Made by a program: the position numbers and the translations under genes
Shown here: in pieces, positions 35,307-45,971 of the stretch
Numbering within the stretch: the first letter of the stretch is position 1
How the letters are laid out: each line of letters starts with the position of its first letter
Assembly (NCBI RefSeq): GCF_002259795.1
Contig: NZ_MWXA01000005.1
Location: 248,001 to 312,000, forward strand
Direction: 5' to 3'
Length of the DNA: 64,000 bases
Source: Bifidobacterium aquikefiri
GTDB lineage: Bacteria > Actinomycetota > Actinomycetes > Actinomycetales > Bifidobacteriaceae
Notes under the pieces: generated by a model
What the model was told of the DNA's origin: nothing
What the model saw: the letters and a program-made list of their open reading frames with translations, nothing else
Databases searched by the model: none

Positions 35307-36965
35307 TTATTTGGCGTCGCGATGATCGATCGCGGCCTTGACGAGTCCCGCGAACAATGGGTGAGGCTTGGTTGGACGTGACTTGAATTCGGGGTGAGCC
35401 TGGGTTCCGACGTAGAACGGATGCACGGACTGTGGCAGCTCAACGAATTCGGTGAGCTCGCCGTTCGGGCTGGTTCCAGAAATATGAAGTCCGGCTTCGT
35501 TCAGGCGATCCTTATATGCAACGTTAACCTCGTAACGATGGCGATGCCGCTCGGTGACGTTGGTGGTGCCATAGAGCTTGGAGACCAGGGACTTTGGATC
35601 CAGAACGGCCGGGTACGAGCCGAGCCGCATCGTATGGCCCATATCGCCGTTGCCCTCAACGATCGACTTCTGCTCTTCCATCGTGGCTATGACAGGGTTT
35701 TCGCAATCAGGCTCAAATTCAGAGGAGTTGGCATCTTCAAGTCCGAGAACGTGACGCGAGTACTCGATGACCATCGATTGCAATCCGAGACACAGTCCCA
35801 GAGCAGGTATCTTGTTCTCCCTTGCCCAGCGGAGCGCTCCAATCTTGCCCTCGATGCCTCGAATGCCAAAACCTCCAGGAATCACGATGCCGTCCATCTG
35901 TCCGAGTGCGGCCTGTGCTCCCTCATTGGTTGCGCACACGTCGGCGGTGACCCATTTGACGTTTACCTTGGCCCAGTTGGCAAAACCACCAGCCTTGATC
36001 GCCTCGGTCACGGAGAGATATGCGTCGGGAAGATCGATGTACTTCCCAACAATCGCGATATTGACCTCGTTGCGTGGATGATGCACGCGTTCAAGCAGAT
36101 CCTCCCACTCATTCCAATCCACATCATGGAAGGGCAACCCGAGCTCACGGACGACATATGCATCAAGACCTTCGGAGAAGAGAATCTTCGGAACGTCATA
36201 GATGCTAGGCGCATCGACGCAGTTCACGACACCTTCTTCGTCGACATCGCACATCAGTGAGATCTTGTCCTTGATGGACTGATTGAGCGGACGATCCGAG
36301 CGAAGCACCAGAGCATCAGGTGTAATGCCTAACTGACGAAGCATCATGACGGAATGCTGTGTTGGCTTTGTCTTGAGCTCGTGTGCAGCGGCGATGTATG
36401 GCACGAGAGAGACATGCACGAAGATGCAGTTTTCCGGACCGATATCACGGCGAACCTCTCGCGCTGCCTCAAGGAATGGCTGGGATTCAATGTCACCAAC
36501 GGTTCCACCGATTTCAGTGATGATGACATCAACGTCATCAGATGCCTGAGCACGCATTCTGCTCTTGATTTCGTTGGTGATGTGAGGAATCACCTGAACG
36601 CATTGGCCAAGGTACTCACCAGCACGCTCCTTGCGAAGCACGCTCTGATAAATCTGACCGGTGGTGACATTTGCCTTCTGCGAAAGAAATACATCCAAGA
36701 ATCGCTCGTAGTGCCCAATATCGAGATCTGTTTCAGCGCCGTCTTCAGTGACATACACTTCACCATGCTGGAAAGGATTCATCGTTCCAGGGTCTACGTT
36801 GATGTATGGATCAAGCTTCTGCTGAAGTACGTGGATGCCACGACTGCGAAGCAATCTTCCCAATGATGAAGCGGTAAGTCCTTTACCTAAGGAAGATACA
36901 ACACCGCCGGTGACGAAAATATGTTTTGTGATGTGTTCCTGTGATGTTCCATGTTGTCTAACCAT
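35307..36965 (-). CDS. pyrG: CTP synthase
   Basis: A 552-residue enzyme that aminates UTP to CTP using glutamine. The synthetase domain (about 12-280) starts [20 protein letters not shown] with the P-loop; the class I glutamine amidotransferase domain (about 300-545) has the oxyanion strand PGGFGIRG, the nucleophile LGLCLGLQ and HPEFKSRP with the catalytic His. The ribosome site before the chosen ATG is weak and the first 12 residues may be untranslated. The gene is transcribed toward the suf genes but separated by 256 bases. Confidence 0.96.
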   Translation of the reverse strand: MVRQHGTSQEHITKHIFVTGGVVSSLGKGLTASSLGRLLRSRGIHVLQQKLDPYINVDPGTMNPFQHGEVYVTEDGAETDLDIGHYERFLDVFLSQKANVTTGQIYQSVLRKERAGEYLGQCVQVIPHITNEIKSRMRAQASDDVDVIITEIGGTVGDIESQPFLEAAREVRRDIGPENCIFVHVSLVPYIAAAHELKTKPTQHSVMMLRQLGITPDALVLRSDRPLNQSIKDKISLMCDVDEEGVVNCVDAPSIYDVPKILFSEGLDAYVVRELGLPFHDVDWNEWEDLLERVHHPRNEVNIAIVGKYIDLPDAYLSVTEAIKAGGFANWAKVNVKWVTADVCATNEGAQAALGQMDGIVIPGGFGIRGIEGKIGALRWARENKIPALGLCLGLQSMVIEYSRHVLGLEDANSSEFEPDCENPVIATMEEQKSIVEGNGDMGHTMRLGSYPAVLDPKSLVSKLYGTTNVTERHRHRYEVNVAYKDRLNEAGLHISGTSPNGELTEFVELPQSVHPFYVGTQAHPEFKSRPTKPHPLFAGLVKAAIDHRDAK

Positions 36966-37040
36966 GGAACTTCAGCCTATCATCAACGAACGACGCTTTG
37001 TATTACGAGATCCGTCCTCGAACGAGCAAATTCCATCGAA

Positions 37041-37154
37041 AATTCGAGTTTTGTGACAATTGCAAGGCACACACTGATCAAATCGTTGATATCTCGACCG
37101 AAAATACTGGGAAAACAGATAGCTGTACTTTGCAATTGCCACAAAACTCGAATT
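37041..37154. repeat. Family A palindromic intergenic element, copy A4 (best preserved arms)
   Basis: A 114-bp element with terminal inverted repeats of about 25 bp: it begins AATTCGAGTTTTGTGACAAT and ends with the inverse, last bases CACAAAACTCGAATT. One clear mismatch in the arms (A versus G in GTGAC/GTGGC). It starts 5 bases after the aroQ stop and ends 76 bases before the pyrG start. Confidence 0.85.
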
Positions 37155-37159
37155 CCTGA

Positions 37160-37609
37160 TTATTTTTCAAGTTCGCCAATGGCTTCAAGGGCAAGTTTGT
37201 AGCCCACAAAGCCCAGACCGGTGATGGTTGATGTAGCTACCGGTGAAATGACGGAGTGTCTTCGGAAAGCTTCGCGTGAAGCGGGATTGGAGATATGCAC
37301 CTCGATAAGGGGAAGATCTGCAGTGTGAAGCTGAGCTGCCGCATCGGCCAGTCCATAGCTGTAATGGGTGAAGGCAGCAGGATTAAGTATCACAGGATTG
37401 TGGTTATCAACGGCTTCGTGGATCCAATGGATTACCTCGGCTTCGTCATCGCTCTGGCGCACTTCAACACTGAAACCAAGATCGTTCGCCCATTGAGTGC
37501 ACTGCCGCGCAAGCTGATGGAGATTCTGATGCCCATACACATCTGGTTCCCGCACACCGAGACGCCCAAGATTAGGCCCATTCAACACGAGAACTTTCAT
37601 TTTTGCCAT
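37160..37609 (-). CDS. aroQ: 3-dehydroquinate dehydratase, type II
   Basis: A 149-residue type II dehydroquinase of the shikimate pathway. The start of the fold reads KVLVLNGPNLGRLGVREPDV with the loop carrying the catalytic Tyr/Arg region, then VILNPAAFTHYSYGLADA and LIEVHISNPASREAFRRHS with the conserved His. The ATG at 37609 has GGA at short distance; a second ATG three codons later is possible. It follows aroKB by 66 bases within the cluster aroC-aroKB-aroQ and is followed at once by element A4. Confidence 0.94.
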   Translation of the reverse strand: MAKMKVLVLNGPNLGRLGVREPDVYGHQNLHQLARQCTQWANDLGFSVEVRQSDDEAEVIHWIHEAVDNHNPVILNPAAFTHYSYGLADAAAQLHTADLPLIEVHISNPASREAFRRHSVISPVATSTITGLGFVGYKLALEAIGELEK

Positions 37610-37699
37610 ATCATTCCAATCATGTTCAACCACCCAAAGTTGAGTGGCATCTAACGGACGTTCATACCAGTTGCACAGGATTCATCAGGTAGATTAGCG

Positions 37700-39367
37700 T
37701 CAATTGCTACGAATTCTTTCGAAGGCTTCGCGCACTGCCGATTCCGGTGGATTGTCAAGATGAATCGGGTGGCCAATACGATCCAGGATCACGAAGCGCA
37801 AGGTATTGCCACGAGCTTTCTTATCGCGATGCATTAACGCGAGCACCGAAGTGAAGTCTCCACCGTCCCAATGTGTTTTGAGACCGACCGAAGAAAGAAT
37901 TGAACGATGCAATTCGACAGTCCGGTCGTCTATGTATCCAAGAATGTTCGCAAGCTCAGCCGCGTACACCATGCCGACGGCGACGGCCTGACCATGGCGC
38001 CAGCGGAAGTGCTCGATCTGCTCGATTGCATGAGCGAGAGTGTGACCATAATTGAGAAACTCGCGCATGCCAGATTCCTTCAAATCGGTTGAAACATGCT
38101 TGGATTTGACGCTGACGGTGCGTTCTATAAGCTCAGCAATGACATCATGCATCTGAGGGGTAATGTTTGCACAGTCAATGGTTCGCAGTTCATCCGCATG
38201 GTCTTCCACAATGTCAAGAATGTGCGTGTCCATGATAAAACCTGACTTGACGACCTCTCCCAATCCTTCGATAAAAATATCGTTGGGAAGTGTGGAAAGG
38301 AATCGCGTGTCCGCCACAACGCCCAACGGCGTATAGAAGCTGCCAACCAGATTCTTGCCCTCAGGAATATTGACTCCGGTCTTGCCTCCGGTAGAGGCAT
38401 CAACCATGGCAAGAAGCGAGGTCGGGCAATTCACATAGGCAATGCCCCGCATCCAAGTTGCTGCAACAAAGCCAGCGACATCAGTCGCGGCACCGCCTCC
38501 AAGACCAACTACCGCATCCGAACGGGTAAATCCCTCATCGGCCAGCCGCTTCCATATACCGTTGGCGACCTGTACTGTCTTGCCTGCCTCCGCATCGGGA
38601 ATGCTGATATCCAACACCTGGTAACCCCAGGTTCGCAACTGTGCCCTCGCTGCATCACTGTGACGCTGCACAGGAGCAGTGTGAATCAGCGCAACCCGCA
38701 CGGGTGTGCTACCCAACAAGGCGTGTACGTGTTCCAGCACACCATCACCAATGAGAACGTCATATGGATCGGTTCCGGAAACGTGCACAATCCGCTCTTG
38801 CATGGCATTGATCAATTTATGTGCTCCCACTGAAGGCGCCGCTCTGTGAGTGCTAATCACAATGTTTGCCAACTGTTCAAAAACAGGTCTACGCTCATCA
38901 TAGAGCCTGAGCCATGTTCCACGCGCATCGCCCGACAATAATGGTCTATTCTGCGAGCGTAAGGCGCGCTCCATCATCTCTTCGGGATCTGCATCCAGAT
39001 AGGCGATCAGGCCACCATTGTCACGATATCGCTCCAACGCTTGACGGGTACGCCTCTGCATCGGCGCTCCCCCTCCGAGCGAAAGTATACCTTCGTGATC
39101 AAGTAGGGCGTTGACTATCAGATCGCACTCTATGCCTCTGAATTCATCCTCACCAAGATCCTCAAAGATGGCGGGGATACTCGTACCCTCCTGCCGCTCG
39201 ATTGCAACATCAGAGTCCATGAAGGGTAGTTTCAGAAGATGGGATACCTCCTTGCCTATACGGGTTTTTCCAGCCCCAGGCATACCGATGATTACGACGC
39301 GAGGCCCTCTGTGTTTCCTCTTCGACTTGAAACTATCGTCCACATTGCTTTCGTTCATTTGATGCAT
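37700..39367 (-). CDS. aroKB: Bifunctional shikimate kinase / 3-dehydroquinate synthase
   Basis: A 555-residue fusion. Residues about 20-185 are shikimate kinase (P-loop GMPGAGKT at 28-35; [13 protein letters not shown] lid region). Residues about 190-555 are 3-dehydroquinate synthase ([10 protein letters not shown] start, [22 protein letters not shown]-binding and metal region, [18 protein letters not shown] with metal histidines, [10 protein letters not shown]). The two enzymes catalyse steps five and two of the shikimate pathway. A GGGG lies six bases before the ATG at 39367. The frame is uninterrupted, so this is a genuine fusion and not two genes. Confidence 0.95.
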   Translation of the reverse strand: MHQMNESNVDDSFKSKRKHRGPRVVIIGMPGAGKTRIGKEVSHLLKLPFMDSDVAIERQEGTSIPAIFEDLGEDEFRGIECDLIVNALLDHEGILSLGGGAPMQRRTRQALERYRDNGGLIAYLDADPEEMMERALRSQNRPLLSGDARGTWLRLYDERRPVFEQLANIVISTHRAAPSVGAHKLINAMQERIVHVSGTDPYDVLIGDGVLEHVHALLGSTPVRVALIHTAPVQRHSDAARAQLRTWGYQVLDISIPDAEAGKTVQVANGIWKRLADEGFTRSDAVVGLGGGAATDVAGFVAATWMRGIAYVNCPTSLLAMVDASTGGKTGVNIPEGKNLVGSFYTPLGVVADTRFLSTLPNDIFIEGLGEVVKSGFIMDTHILDIVEDHADELRTIDCANITPQMHDVIAELIERTVSVKSKHVSTDLKESGMREFLNYGHTLAHAIEQIEHFRWRHGQAVAVGMVYAAELANILGYIDDRTVELHRSILSSVGLKTHWDGGDFTSVLALMHRDKKARGNTLRFVILDRIGHPIHLDNPPESAVREAFERIRSN

Positions 39368-39410
39368 TCTCTTCCCCACTGCCCAGCAAATTCAAGTAAT
39401 GTGTTATCGA

Positions 39411-40601
39411 TCACTGCAAGTGTTCCGGCCAGGACTTGAGATAATTCTGCGCATTGCGCTTCGTTTCCTCAAGTGAATCACCGCCGAATTTCTCAATCAC
39501 GAAACGGGCCAGTGTAAGCTTCATCATGGCTTCCCCGACAACCGCAGCAGCGGGAACCGCTGTCGTATCAGATCGCTGATGTATGGCGGTCGCCTCTTCA
39601 CCAGTTGAGACGTCGACGGTACGCAGCGCACGTGGCAGCGATGAAATCGGTTTCATGGCGGCACGAACCCGAATGGGTTCACCATTCGACATGCTGCCTT
39701 CAAGTCCTCCAGCGCGATTGGAAAGTCTGGAAATATGGCCATCGCTCTCAACGATTTCATCATGTGCTTCAGAGCCAAAACGCATCGCCTCTTGGAAACC
39801 ATCGCCAATTTCGATTCCCTTGATCGCCTGAATGCTCATGAACGCAGATGCGAGCGCAGCATCGAGTCTTCTATCGGATTCAACGTAGGTGCCGAGTCCT
39901 GCAGGAACGTTATATGCGACAACTTCTATGACGCCGCCAAGGGTGTCTCCTTGCCTGTGCGCCTCATCAATGCGTGCAACCATGCGCTCCTCTGCCTGCT
40001 TGTCAAGTGTACGAACAGGAGACTCGTCGATGGCATCCCTGTCTTCCGGTCTTGGCAATGGGGCATGTTCGTCGACACCGACACCGCCCATCAACACAAC
40101 CTGAGAAACCACTTCGATGCCAAGCACCTGCTTCAGGAAGTTCCCGGCAACCGCACCCAAAGCTACACGCGAGGCCGTCTCCCGAGCACTGGAACGCTCG
40201 AGAACCTGGCGCGCATCGGTAAAGCCATACTTGCGCATACCGGTAAGGTCCGCATGACCGGGACGGGGTCTGCTCAGCGGAGCATTCCGGCTGGAGTTGC
40301 GAATCTGTGTACCTTCTGGAAGCGGGTCCGCACTCATGACTTCAACCCATTTTGGCCATTCAGTGTTGGCAATTTCTATGGAAATCGGTGAGCCCAGTGT
40401 ACTTCCGTGCCGAACACCGGTCAGCATGCGAACGCGGTCACGTTCGAACTTCATGCGAGCGCCACGTCCGTAGCCAAGGCGTCGCCGAGCCAATGCGTCA
40501 GATATCTCGTCCGACGTGATCCGTATTCCGGCCGGAAGACCTTCGATCATCGCAACCAAGGCTTCTCCGTGCGACTCCCCTGCCGTTTGCCAACGCAACA
40601 T
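39411..40601 (-). CDS. aroC: Chorismate synthase
   Basis: A 396-residue FMN-dependent enzyme making chorismate from EPSP. Signatures: [18 protein letters not shown] at the N-terminus, [14 protein letters not shown] (one of the three family patterns) and the C-terminal [24 protein letters not shown] is well spaced before the start. It is the first gene of aroC-aroKB-aroQ on the minus strand and is divergent from the prepilin-type peptidase gene, with only 46 bases between the two starts. Confidence 0.96.
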   Translation of the reverse strand: MLRWQTAGESHGEALVAMIEGLPAGIRITSDEISDALARRRLGYGRGARMKFERDRVRMLTGVRHGSTLGSPISIEIANTEWPKWVEVMSADPLPEGTQIRNSSRNAPLSRPRPGHADLTGMRKYGFTDARQVLERSSARETASRVALGAVAGNFLKQVLGIEVVSQVVLMGGVGVDEHAPLPRPEDRDAIDESPVRTLDKQAEERMVARIDEAHRQGDTLGGVIEVVAYNVPAGLGTYVESDRRLDAALASAFMSIQAIKGIEIGDGFQEAMRFGSEAHDEIVESDGHISRLSNRAGGLEGSMSNGEPIRVRAAMKPISSLPRALRTVDVSTGEEATAIHQRSDTTAVPAAAVVGEAMMKLTLARFVIEKFGGDSLEETKRNAQNYLKSWPEHLQ

Positions 40602-40647
40602 GCTTGCTCCTTTGATGTTCTTGAGGTACTCCGGTATATCTTACGGA

Positions 40648-41091
40648 ATGCCCTACCTTGTGTTGCTTCCCAGTCTTATAGTAGGCCTTGCTGTGAGCGT
40701 GCACGATGTTCAATGCCGACGAATACCACGACTGTGGATCCTGTGCGGTTTTCTTGCGCAATTGCTAGCCTATGCGATTTGGATGATTCAGGGCGGCAGC
40801 ATGGCTGTAATCGTAGAGGCACTTCTGATTTCCCTGCTGAGTGCGCTGGTTCAGTTGCTGCTTGCATTGCTTCGCCCTGGCGCTCTTGGATTCGGCGATG
40901 TCACGTGCACACTGCTGATTGGGCTGGCAGTTGGTTCGCAGGGAATCTTCCGGTCTGCGCTCTGGTGGCTGATCATGGGATTGCTTGGCTGCTGCTGTCT
41001 TGTCTGGGCGCATATGCGCGGTTTGGATTCCATTGCCTATGCACCGGTCATCGTGTCATCAGGATTGATTGCCACGGTGCTGAATTTCTGA
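40648..41091 (+). CDS. Prepilin-type A24 peptidase-like membrane protein
   Basis: A 147-residue, very hydrophobic protein with five to six membrane segments. The two aspartates expected for A24 peptidases are present: D at about 20 in SVHDVQCRRIPRLW and D in GALGFGDVTCTLL near 84 (GxGD motif). It lacks the N-terminal methylase domain, like TadV/CpaA/FlpK enzymes that mature Flp pilins. The ATG at 40648 follows a poor ribosome site (GGA). The gene is the only plus-strand gene between aroC and mltG; no pilus genes lie in the window, so its substrates must be encoded elsewhere or it has another role. Confidence 0.78.
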   Translation: MPYLVLLPSLIVGLAVSVHDVQCRRIPRLWILCGFLAQLLAYAIWMIQGGSMAVIVEALLISLLSALVQLLLALLRPGALGFGDVTCTLLIGLAVGSQGIFRSALWWLIMGLLGCCCLVWAHMRGLDSIAYAPVIVSSGLIATVLNF

Positions 41092-41107
41092 CCAAGAGCT
41101 GCTTTAC

Positions 41108-42460
41108 TCAGCCGTTTTTCTCTTCCCAGTCCTTGTATTCGTTGACATATTGCTGGAATTGTGCGGCATCGTTGGTGAATTTCGTTTCACCGGTATCAAG
41201 GTTTACCGTCACGAAGTAGATCCAATTCCCTGATTCTGGGTTGAGCGCCGCCTTGATTGCATTATCGCCAGGAATTGATATCGGCGTTGGAGGAAGTCCC
41301 TTATGAATTCGCGAATTGTATAGGTTCGAAGCGTCCTCGAGCATCTTGGTGGTCAGCTCCGAAGCAGAGACTCCCTCACCGTATGCAATCGTCGAGTCCA
41401 TGCCAAGAGGCATGTCCTGGGCCAATCGATTGTCAATCACTCGTGAGACCTTGCCGTAATATTGTTCCTGATTGACCTCAGCCTCGGCTATGGACGCGAT
41501 TTTCAATACATCCTCGCGCTTGCTGCCAGTGGGAACCCCGAGTTCATCGAGATGGCTGATGCGTCTGTTGACAAGATCGGAGACAATGGTCTTGGCTGAG
41601 CCTGCATCCTTGACGTTGTAGCTCCCCGGTTCAAGCCAGCCCTCAAAGCTCCCGTTCGCCTCGGCAGGGAGGATTCCCGCTCCCTTGTCATTGATCAGCG
41701 CAGTAAAGTCCTTCAATGGCAGACCGGACATATTCGAAGCCTTTTTGAAGGTATCGGATGCCTTGTCTCCAGCCTTGACTTCCAAGAATCCGCCTGCCTT
41801 CGACTGGTCGGTAAGAATGGTCAGAACATCAGCCGCCTTCATGCGAAGCTTCAACGTGAAGGTACCGGGATAAATTGTACTCTGTGCACCAGTTGCTGCC
41901 ACTGCCTGAGTGAACGCCGCCTTTGATTTGATGATGCCTGCCTTGACAAGTCCCGCTGCAACGGTATCGGCACTATCGCCGTCATTTACGGTGAAATCGA
42001 CGACAACCCTACCAGGCCCCGGATAGTCTGCAGCGTACTCACGCGAATTCTCGATCTGTGGAGCCAAATTCCTGACTTTCAACGTCACAAAGATTGCGGC
42101 TACAGCTATCACAATTACTATTGAAATCGCGAGAATGATTGAAATAAGCCTGCGCTGTTTGACACGACTGCGTTTGCGGCGCATGTCCTTACGCGATTTC
42201 GGCGGCTTTGGCGGTTGAGCGACGAACAGCGAATTCTCAAAGGCATCATCCTCGTCGAAATCATCACGCTCTTCGGCGATGTCATTATTCAGAGACGATT
42301 GACCACTGCTGGAAACCTGAGCATCACCTGAAACGTCATTGTTCCCTGAATCATCGCTACCCCCTGAATTCTCGTCATCATGAGAAAGGTCAGCGCCGCC
42401 GGTCTGCGTTATTCGTTTGTCTGTGTCATCAGAGAAAAAATCCTCAAATTTCTGATTCAC
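41108..42460 (-). CDS. mltG: Endolytic murein transglycosylase MltG (YceG-like)
   Basis: A 450-residue bitopic protein. The first 105 residues are cytoplasmic and acidic, ending in a basic KSRKDMRRKRSRVKQRR patch; one membrane helix lies at about 109-131; the extracellular part has a LysM-like/YceG N-domain and the YceG catalytic domain with IASIAEAEVNQEQY, holding the catalytic glutamate, and MPLGMDSTIAYG. MltG cuts nascent glycan chains and sets their length. The start is GTG at 42460 with AAGGAG seven bases upstream, inside the end of ruvX (17-base overlap). Confidence 0.92.
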   Translation of the reverse strand: MNQKFEDFFSDDTDKRITQTGGADLSHDDENSGGSDDSGNNDVSGDAQVSSSGQSSLNNDIAEERDDFDEDDAFENSLFVAQPPKPPKSRKDMRRKRSRVKQRRLISIILAISIVIVIAVAAIFVTLKVRNLAPQIENSREYAADYPGPGRVVVDFTVNDGDSADTVAAGLVKAGIIKSKAAFTQAVAATGAQSTIYPGTFTLKLRMKAADVLTILTDQSKAGGFLEVKAGDKASDTFKKASNMSGLPLKDFTALINDKGAGILPAEANGSFEGWLEPGSYNVKDAGSAKTIVSDLVNRRISHLDELGVPTGSKREDVLKIASIAEAEVNQEQYYGKVSRVIDNRLAQDMPLGMDSTIAYGEGVSASELTTKMLEDASNLYNSRIHKGLPPTPISIPGDNAIKAALNPESGNWIYFVTVNLDTGETKFTNDAAQFQQYVNEYKDWEEKNG

Positions 42461-42944
42461 GCGTTACTCCTTGTTGGCGGAGGGCAGATTTGGCATCGAT
42501 CGCTGATTGCAAGATCACCACTGCTGACTGCTGGTCTACTTTCGGACGGTGGGCGCGGCTACTCACATGTGCATCCAAAAGCATTGCATGCGCGGTTACA
42601 GTAGTTAACCGTTCATCAGAAAGTGTGATCACCGGCACCTCATCCAAGGCAAAATCGTCATCATGCCTCAATGATTCTATTCTCGCACGGATTGACTTGA
42701 CCCAGCGCATGGCCTTCTTTGCACTTTTTCCAGGCTTGCCATCGAGCAGCAGCGGATATCCGACGATTACACGTGCAACGTGATTGTCTTCGATGATCTG
42801 GATAACCCGCTCAATGGCTTCAAAACTGTCACGCTGGACTTCAACGTTACCTGCCGGGTGAGCAAAGCTCACCTCTAGATCTGATAACGCGAGTCCAACG
42901 CGAGCATTGCCCAAATCGACGCCTAACCATACGGTATTCGTCAT
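42444..42944 (-). CDS. ruvX: Putative pre-16S rRNA nuclease / Holliday junction resolvase-like YqgF
   Basis: A 166-residue RNase H-fold protein of the YqgF/RuvX family. The N-terminus WLGVDLGNARVGLALSD holds the first catalytic Asp; VIVGYPLLLDGKPGKSAK and DERLTTVTAHAMLLDAHV with the second acidic residue follow. YqgF acts in 16S rRNA 5' maturation. The start lies 3 bases after the alaS stop, and the end overlaps mltG, so alaS-ruvX-mltG is a tight operon, a common actinobacterial arrangement. Start codon selection is by position; the ribosome site is weak. Confidence 0.92.
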   Translation of the reverse strand: MTNTVWLGVDLGNARVGLALSDLEVSFAHPAGNVEVQRDSFEAIERVIQIIEDNHVARVIVGYPLLLDGKPGKSAKKAMRWVKSIRARIESLRHDDDFALDEVPVITLSDERLTTVTAHAMLLDAHVSSRAHRPKVDQQSAVVILQSAIDAKSALRQQGVTRESEI

Positions 42945-42947
42945 GGA

Positions 42948-45638
42948 TCAGGCTCTCATTGCCTCGTTTTGCAACTGCTCAAGAGCGTTGTCGATCGCAG
43001 TGGCATCCTGACCACCGCCCTGAGCAAAGTCGGGCTTGCCACCGCCACCGCCACCAAGAACCTTCGAAGCGCCGCGCACAAGATCACCCGCCTTGATTCC
43101 CAAATCTCGGGCAGCCTGATTGGTGGCAACCACGATAATCGGTCGACCTGCATCATTCACACCTGCAAGTGCCACAACCGAAGCCTTGTCTTCACCAAGT
43201 CTCGCGCGAATGTCCGTTGCAGTCTTGCGCAAAGTTTCCACAGTGCCGAAGTGACCGACGTTCTTCACCGCCAATTGTACAGATGCGGGCGATTGCCTTG
43301 CAGATGAAACAAGTTCAGGAACCGCTTGCGCCAGCTGCGCCTCATACATCGCTGAAAGTCTACGATCGGATTCCTTCAGCTTGGCAAGCAGGGTACTGAT
43401 ACGATCCTGAAGTTCGTCCGGACGCGCATTCAACCTATCCGAGAGCTGCGAAACAAGGGCATGCTCGCGTGCATTGTACTGGTATGCACCCTGCGCAACC
43501 AAAGCATCGACACGGCGAACTCCCGTACCGACAGAAGCTTCGGAAATGATTGAAAGCGAGCCAATCTTGCCAACATGATCGACGTGTGTGCCGCCGCAAA
43601 GCTCACGGCTCCAACCATCCTGCCCGATGGACACGACCCTGACCACATCGCCATACTTCTCCCCGAACAGATGCATTGCTCCCAGAGCAATGGCATCGTC
43701 AAACTTCATCTCTGTTGTTGTCACGGCAAGATTCTCACGCATGCGTTCGTTCACACGAGCCTCGACCTCTTCCATGGCGTTTCTGCTCGGAGCGGCAGAC
43801 CACTGGAAATCGAAGCGAAGCCTATTCGGAGCATCCTCGGAACCGCGCTGCGTTGCGCGTGGTCCCAGCTCTTCTCTCAGAGCCTTGTGAACCATATGCG
43901 TAGCGGTATGGGAGCGAGCGATCGCGCCACGGCGTTCGATATCGATTGTGGCAGTGACCTCGGCTCCAATACTCAGCGTTCCCTCTGTCAGACGGCACTG
44001 ATGCACGGTCAGACCCTTGACGGGATGCTGGACGTCATCAACTTCGAGCACCGCACCATCATCGGCAAGAATCTCACCCTGATCAGCCAGCTGTCCGCCT
44101 GCCTCTGCGTAGAATGGAGTGCGATCCAGAATTACTTCAACGGTTGCAGGTGCCTTGACAACAGGGACACCGCCCTTGCCCTCTTCAATAAGACCAATGA
44201 CACGCGAACGGCTTGAGAAATCGGTATACCCAAGGAACGAAATTGGCTGAGTCAAGGTCTTCTTGAAGTCGTCATATACACTCAAGTCAACGTTGTGGCG
44301 CTTCTTCAACGCATCGGCGCGTGCACGTGACTTCTGCTCGGCCATGAGTTCGCGGAACTTGGGCTCGTCAACCTTGACACCCTGCTCGGCAGCCATTTCC
44401 AAAGTCAGCTCGATAGGGAATCCATAGGTATCATGCAGAGTGAATGCGTCCTGTCCGCTTACCACGCCACCGTCGGTGGAGTCCTCGACCCGCTTGGCCT
44501 TCTTAACCGCGACATCAAGAATGGACGTTCCATTATCCAAGGTGCGACGGAACGCATCTTCCTCGCCATAGGCCACTTCAGATATTTCTTTGAAGCGGTC
44601 GTTGAGCTCTGGATAGCTCGGAGCCATCGCCGCCTTGGAAACTGGCAGCAGATCAGGCAGAACCTCATCCTGCACACCGAGCGTACGCATGGAGCGAACC
44701 GAACGGCGAAGCAGGCGGCGAAGTACATAGCCACGGCCTTCGTTGCTGGGACGCACACCATCACTCATGATCATCAAAGCGCTGCGAACATGGTCGGCTA
44801 CCACTCGGAAACGCACGTCATCCTCTTCATTGTCGCCATAGCTGCGTCCGGAGACACGCTCGGCAGCCTCAATGACCGGATAGACCTCGTCGGTTTCGTA
44901 GATGTTGTTCTTGCCCTGCATCAGATACGCCAGACGCTCAAGGCCGGCACCGGTATCAATGTTCTTATGCTGCAGTTCGCCGACAATGTGAAGATCGGTC
45001 TTGGACTTTACATTGTCAACCTCGTAATTTTCGAACACGAGGTCCCAAATTTCGATATAGCGACTTTCGTCAGCAGCGGGGCCACCCTCGATGCCATACT
45101 GCGGTCCACGATCCACATAGATCTCCGAGCACGGTCCACCAGGACCAGGACCACCGGTAGTCCAGAAGTTGTCTTCCATGCCCATGATCTGCATGTGGGC
45201 AGGATCCATGCCCTCATTACGCCACAAAGATCGAGCTTCCTCATCATCGGTATAGGTGGTCACCCAAAGCGTTTCAGGGTCGAATCCATACCCGCCCTTG
45301 TTCTGCGGTGTTGTCAGGAGTTCCCACGCGTAATGAATGGCTTCTGCCTTGAAATAATCACCGAAGGAGAAGTTTCCCAACATCTGGAAGAAAGTCCCGT
45401 GACGAGTGGTCTTACCTACCTCGTCAATGTCGAGAGTTCGTACACACTTCTGGTTGCTGGCCATTCTGTGGCTCGGAGGAGTCTGTTCACCAAGAAGATA
45501 GGGAATGAAGGGAACCATTCCAGCTATCGTGAAAAGTGTTGTTGGGTTTGGCGATATCAATGATGCCGATGGCACCACCATATGACCATGATTGGCGAAA
45601 TAATCCAAATAGCGCTTCGCTATGACTGAAGTGCGCAT
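42948..45638 (-). CDS. alaS: Alanyl-tRNA synthetase
   Basis: An 896-residue class II synthetase. The aminoacylation domain (1 to about 450) includes [11 protein letters not shown] and [10 protein letters not shown]; the editing domain has the metal motif [12 protein letters not shown] and [10 protein letters not shown]; the C-terminal C-Ala domain ends with [15 protein letters not shown]. It charges tRNA-Ala and hydrolyses Ser- or Gly-tRNA-Ala. AAGGAG lies 11 bases before the ATG, somewhat far. A hairpin separates it from the small gene upstream. Confidence 0.97.
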   Translation of the reverse strand: MRTSVIAKRYLDYFANHGHMVVPSASLISPNPTTLFTIAGMVPFIPYLLGEQTPPSHRMASNQKCVRTLDIDEVGKTTRHGTFFQMLGNFSFGDYFKAEAIHYAWELLTTPQNKGGYGFDPETLWVTTYTDDEEARSLWRNEGMDPAHMQIMGMEDNFWTTGGPGPGGPCSEIYVDRGPQYGIEGGPAADESRYIEIWDLVFENYEVDNVKSKTDLHIVGELQHKNIDTGAGLERLAYLMQGKNNIYETDEVYPVIEAAERVSGRSYGDNEEDDVRFRVVADHVRSALMIMSDGVRPSNEGRGYVLRRLLRRSVRSMRTLGVQDEVLPDLLPVSKAAMAPSYPELNDRFKEISEVAYGEEDAFRRTLDNGTSILDVAVKKAKRVEDSTDGGVVSGQDAFTLHDTYGFPIELTLEMAAEQGVKVDEPKFRELMAEQKSRARADALKKRHNVDLSVYDDFKKTLTQPISFLGYTDFSSRSRVIGLIEEGKGGVPVVKAPATVEVILDRTPFYAEAGGQLADQGEILADDGAVLEVDDVQHPVKGLTVHQCRLTEGTLSIGAEVTATIDIERRGAIARSHTATHMVHKALREELGPRATQRGSEDAPNRLRFDFQWSAAPSRNAMEEVEARVNERMRENLAVTTTEMKFDDAIALGAMHLFGEKYGDVVRVVSIGQDGWSRELCGGTHVDHVGKIGSLSIISEASVGTGVRRVDALVAQGAYQYNAREHALVSQLSDRLNARPDELQDRISTLLAKLKESDRRLSAMYEAQLAQAVPELVSSARQSPASVQLAVKNVGHFGTVETLRKTATDIRARLGEDKASVVALAGVNDAGRPIIVVATNQAARDLGIKAGDLVRGASKVLGGGGGGKPDFAQGGGQDATAIDNALEQLQNEAMRA

Positions 45639-45670
45639 ACTAACTGTTGACTCCTTATAAATACATGGTT

Positions 45671-45696
45671 AAAGCCGCCTGTTACAAGGCGGCTTT
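45671..45696 (-). terminator. Hairpin terminator-like structure between the small membrane protein gene and alaS
   Basis: AAAGCCGCC (45671-45679) pairs with GGCGGCTTT (45688-45696) with an 8-base loop. The U-run is only UUUAA on the minus strand, so it may terminate partly. It lies 32 bases after the stop at 45729 and would lower read-through into alaS. Confidence 0.5.
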
Positions 45697-45728
45697 GCAC
45701 TCACGCGTGTCCGCTGTTGTACTCCTTG

Positions 45729-45968
45729 CTATGCGCGGAAACGCTCTGCATACTGAGCATTCAACTGATTCTCCCGCTGAATGCGAGTCTGCTGAAATTC
45801 ATGGAACAAACCATTGAGCGTTCGAGCCGTCACATTGTTCTGATCAGGGCCAAGAATGAATTCTCGGGCAGCCTTGGGAGTATTCGCCTTCACATAGGAC
45901 TGCGCCTTGCTCACGGCCACGACCCCTATTGCGACGCCTAGGCCGATCCAGAATAATCGTTTGACCAT
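45729..45968 (-). CDS. Small single-pass protein of the alaS region (DUF6167-like)
   Basis: A 79-residue protein with an N-terminal hydrophobic segment at about 4-22 (LFWIGLGVAIGVVAVSKAQ) and a polar helical tail (LNGLFHEFQQTRIQRENQ). It follows the DUF948 gene by 3 bases with a GAGGAG ribosome site and precedes alaS. Small membrane proteins of this kind accompany alaS in actinobacteria; the family name is from memory and the function is unknown. Confidence 0.75.
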   Translation of the reverse strand: MVKRLFWIGLGVAIGVVAVSKAQSYVKANTPKAAREFILGPDQNNVTARTLNGLFHEFQQTRIQRENQLNAQYAERFRA

Positions 45969-45971
45969 GTC

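Noticed and set aside
44433-45563. 376-codon plus-strand frame opposite alaS
   Set aside because: Antisense mirror of alaS with no ribosome site and no domain.
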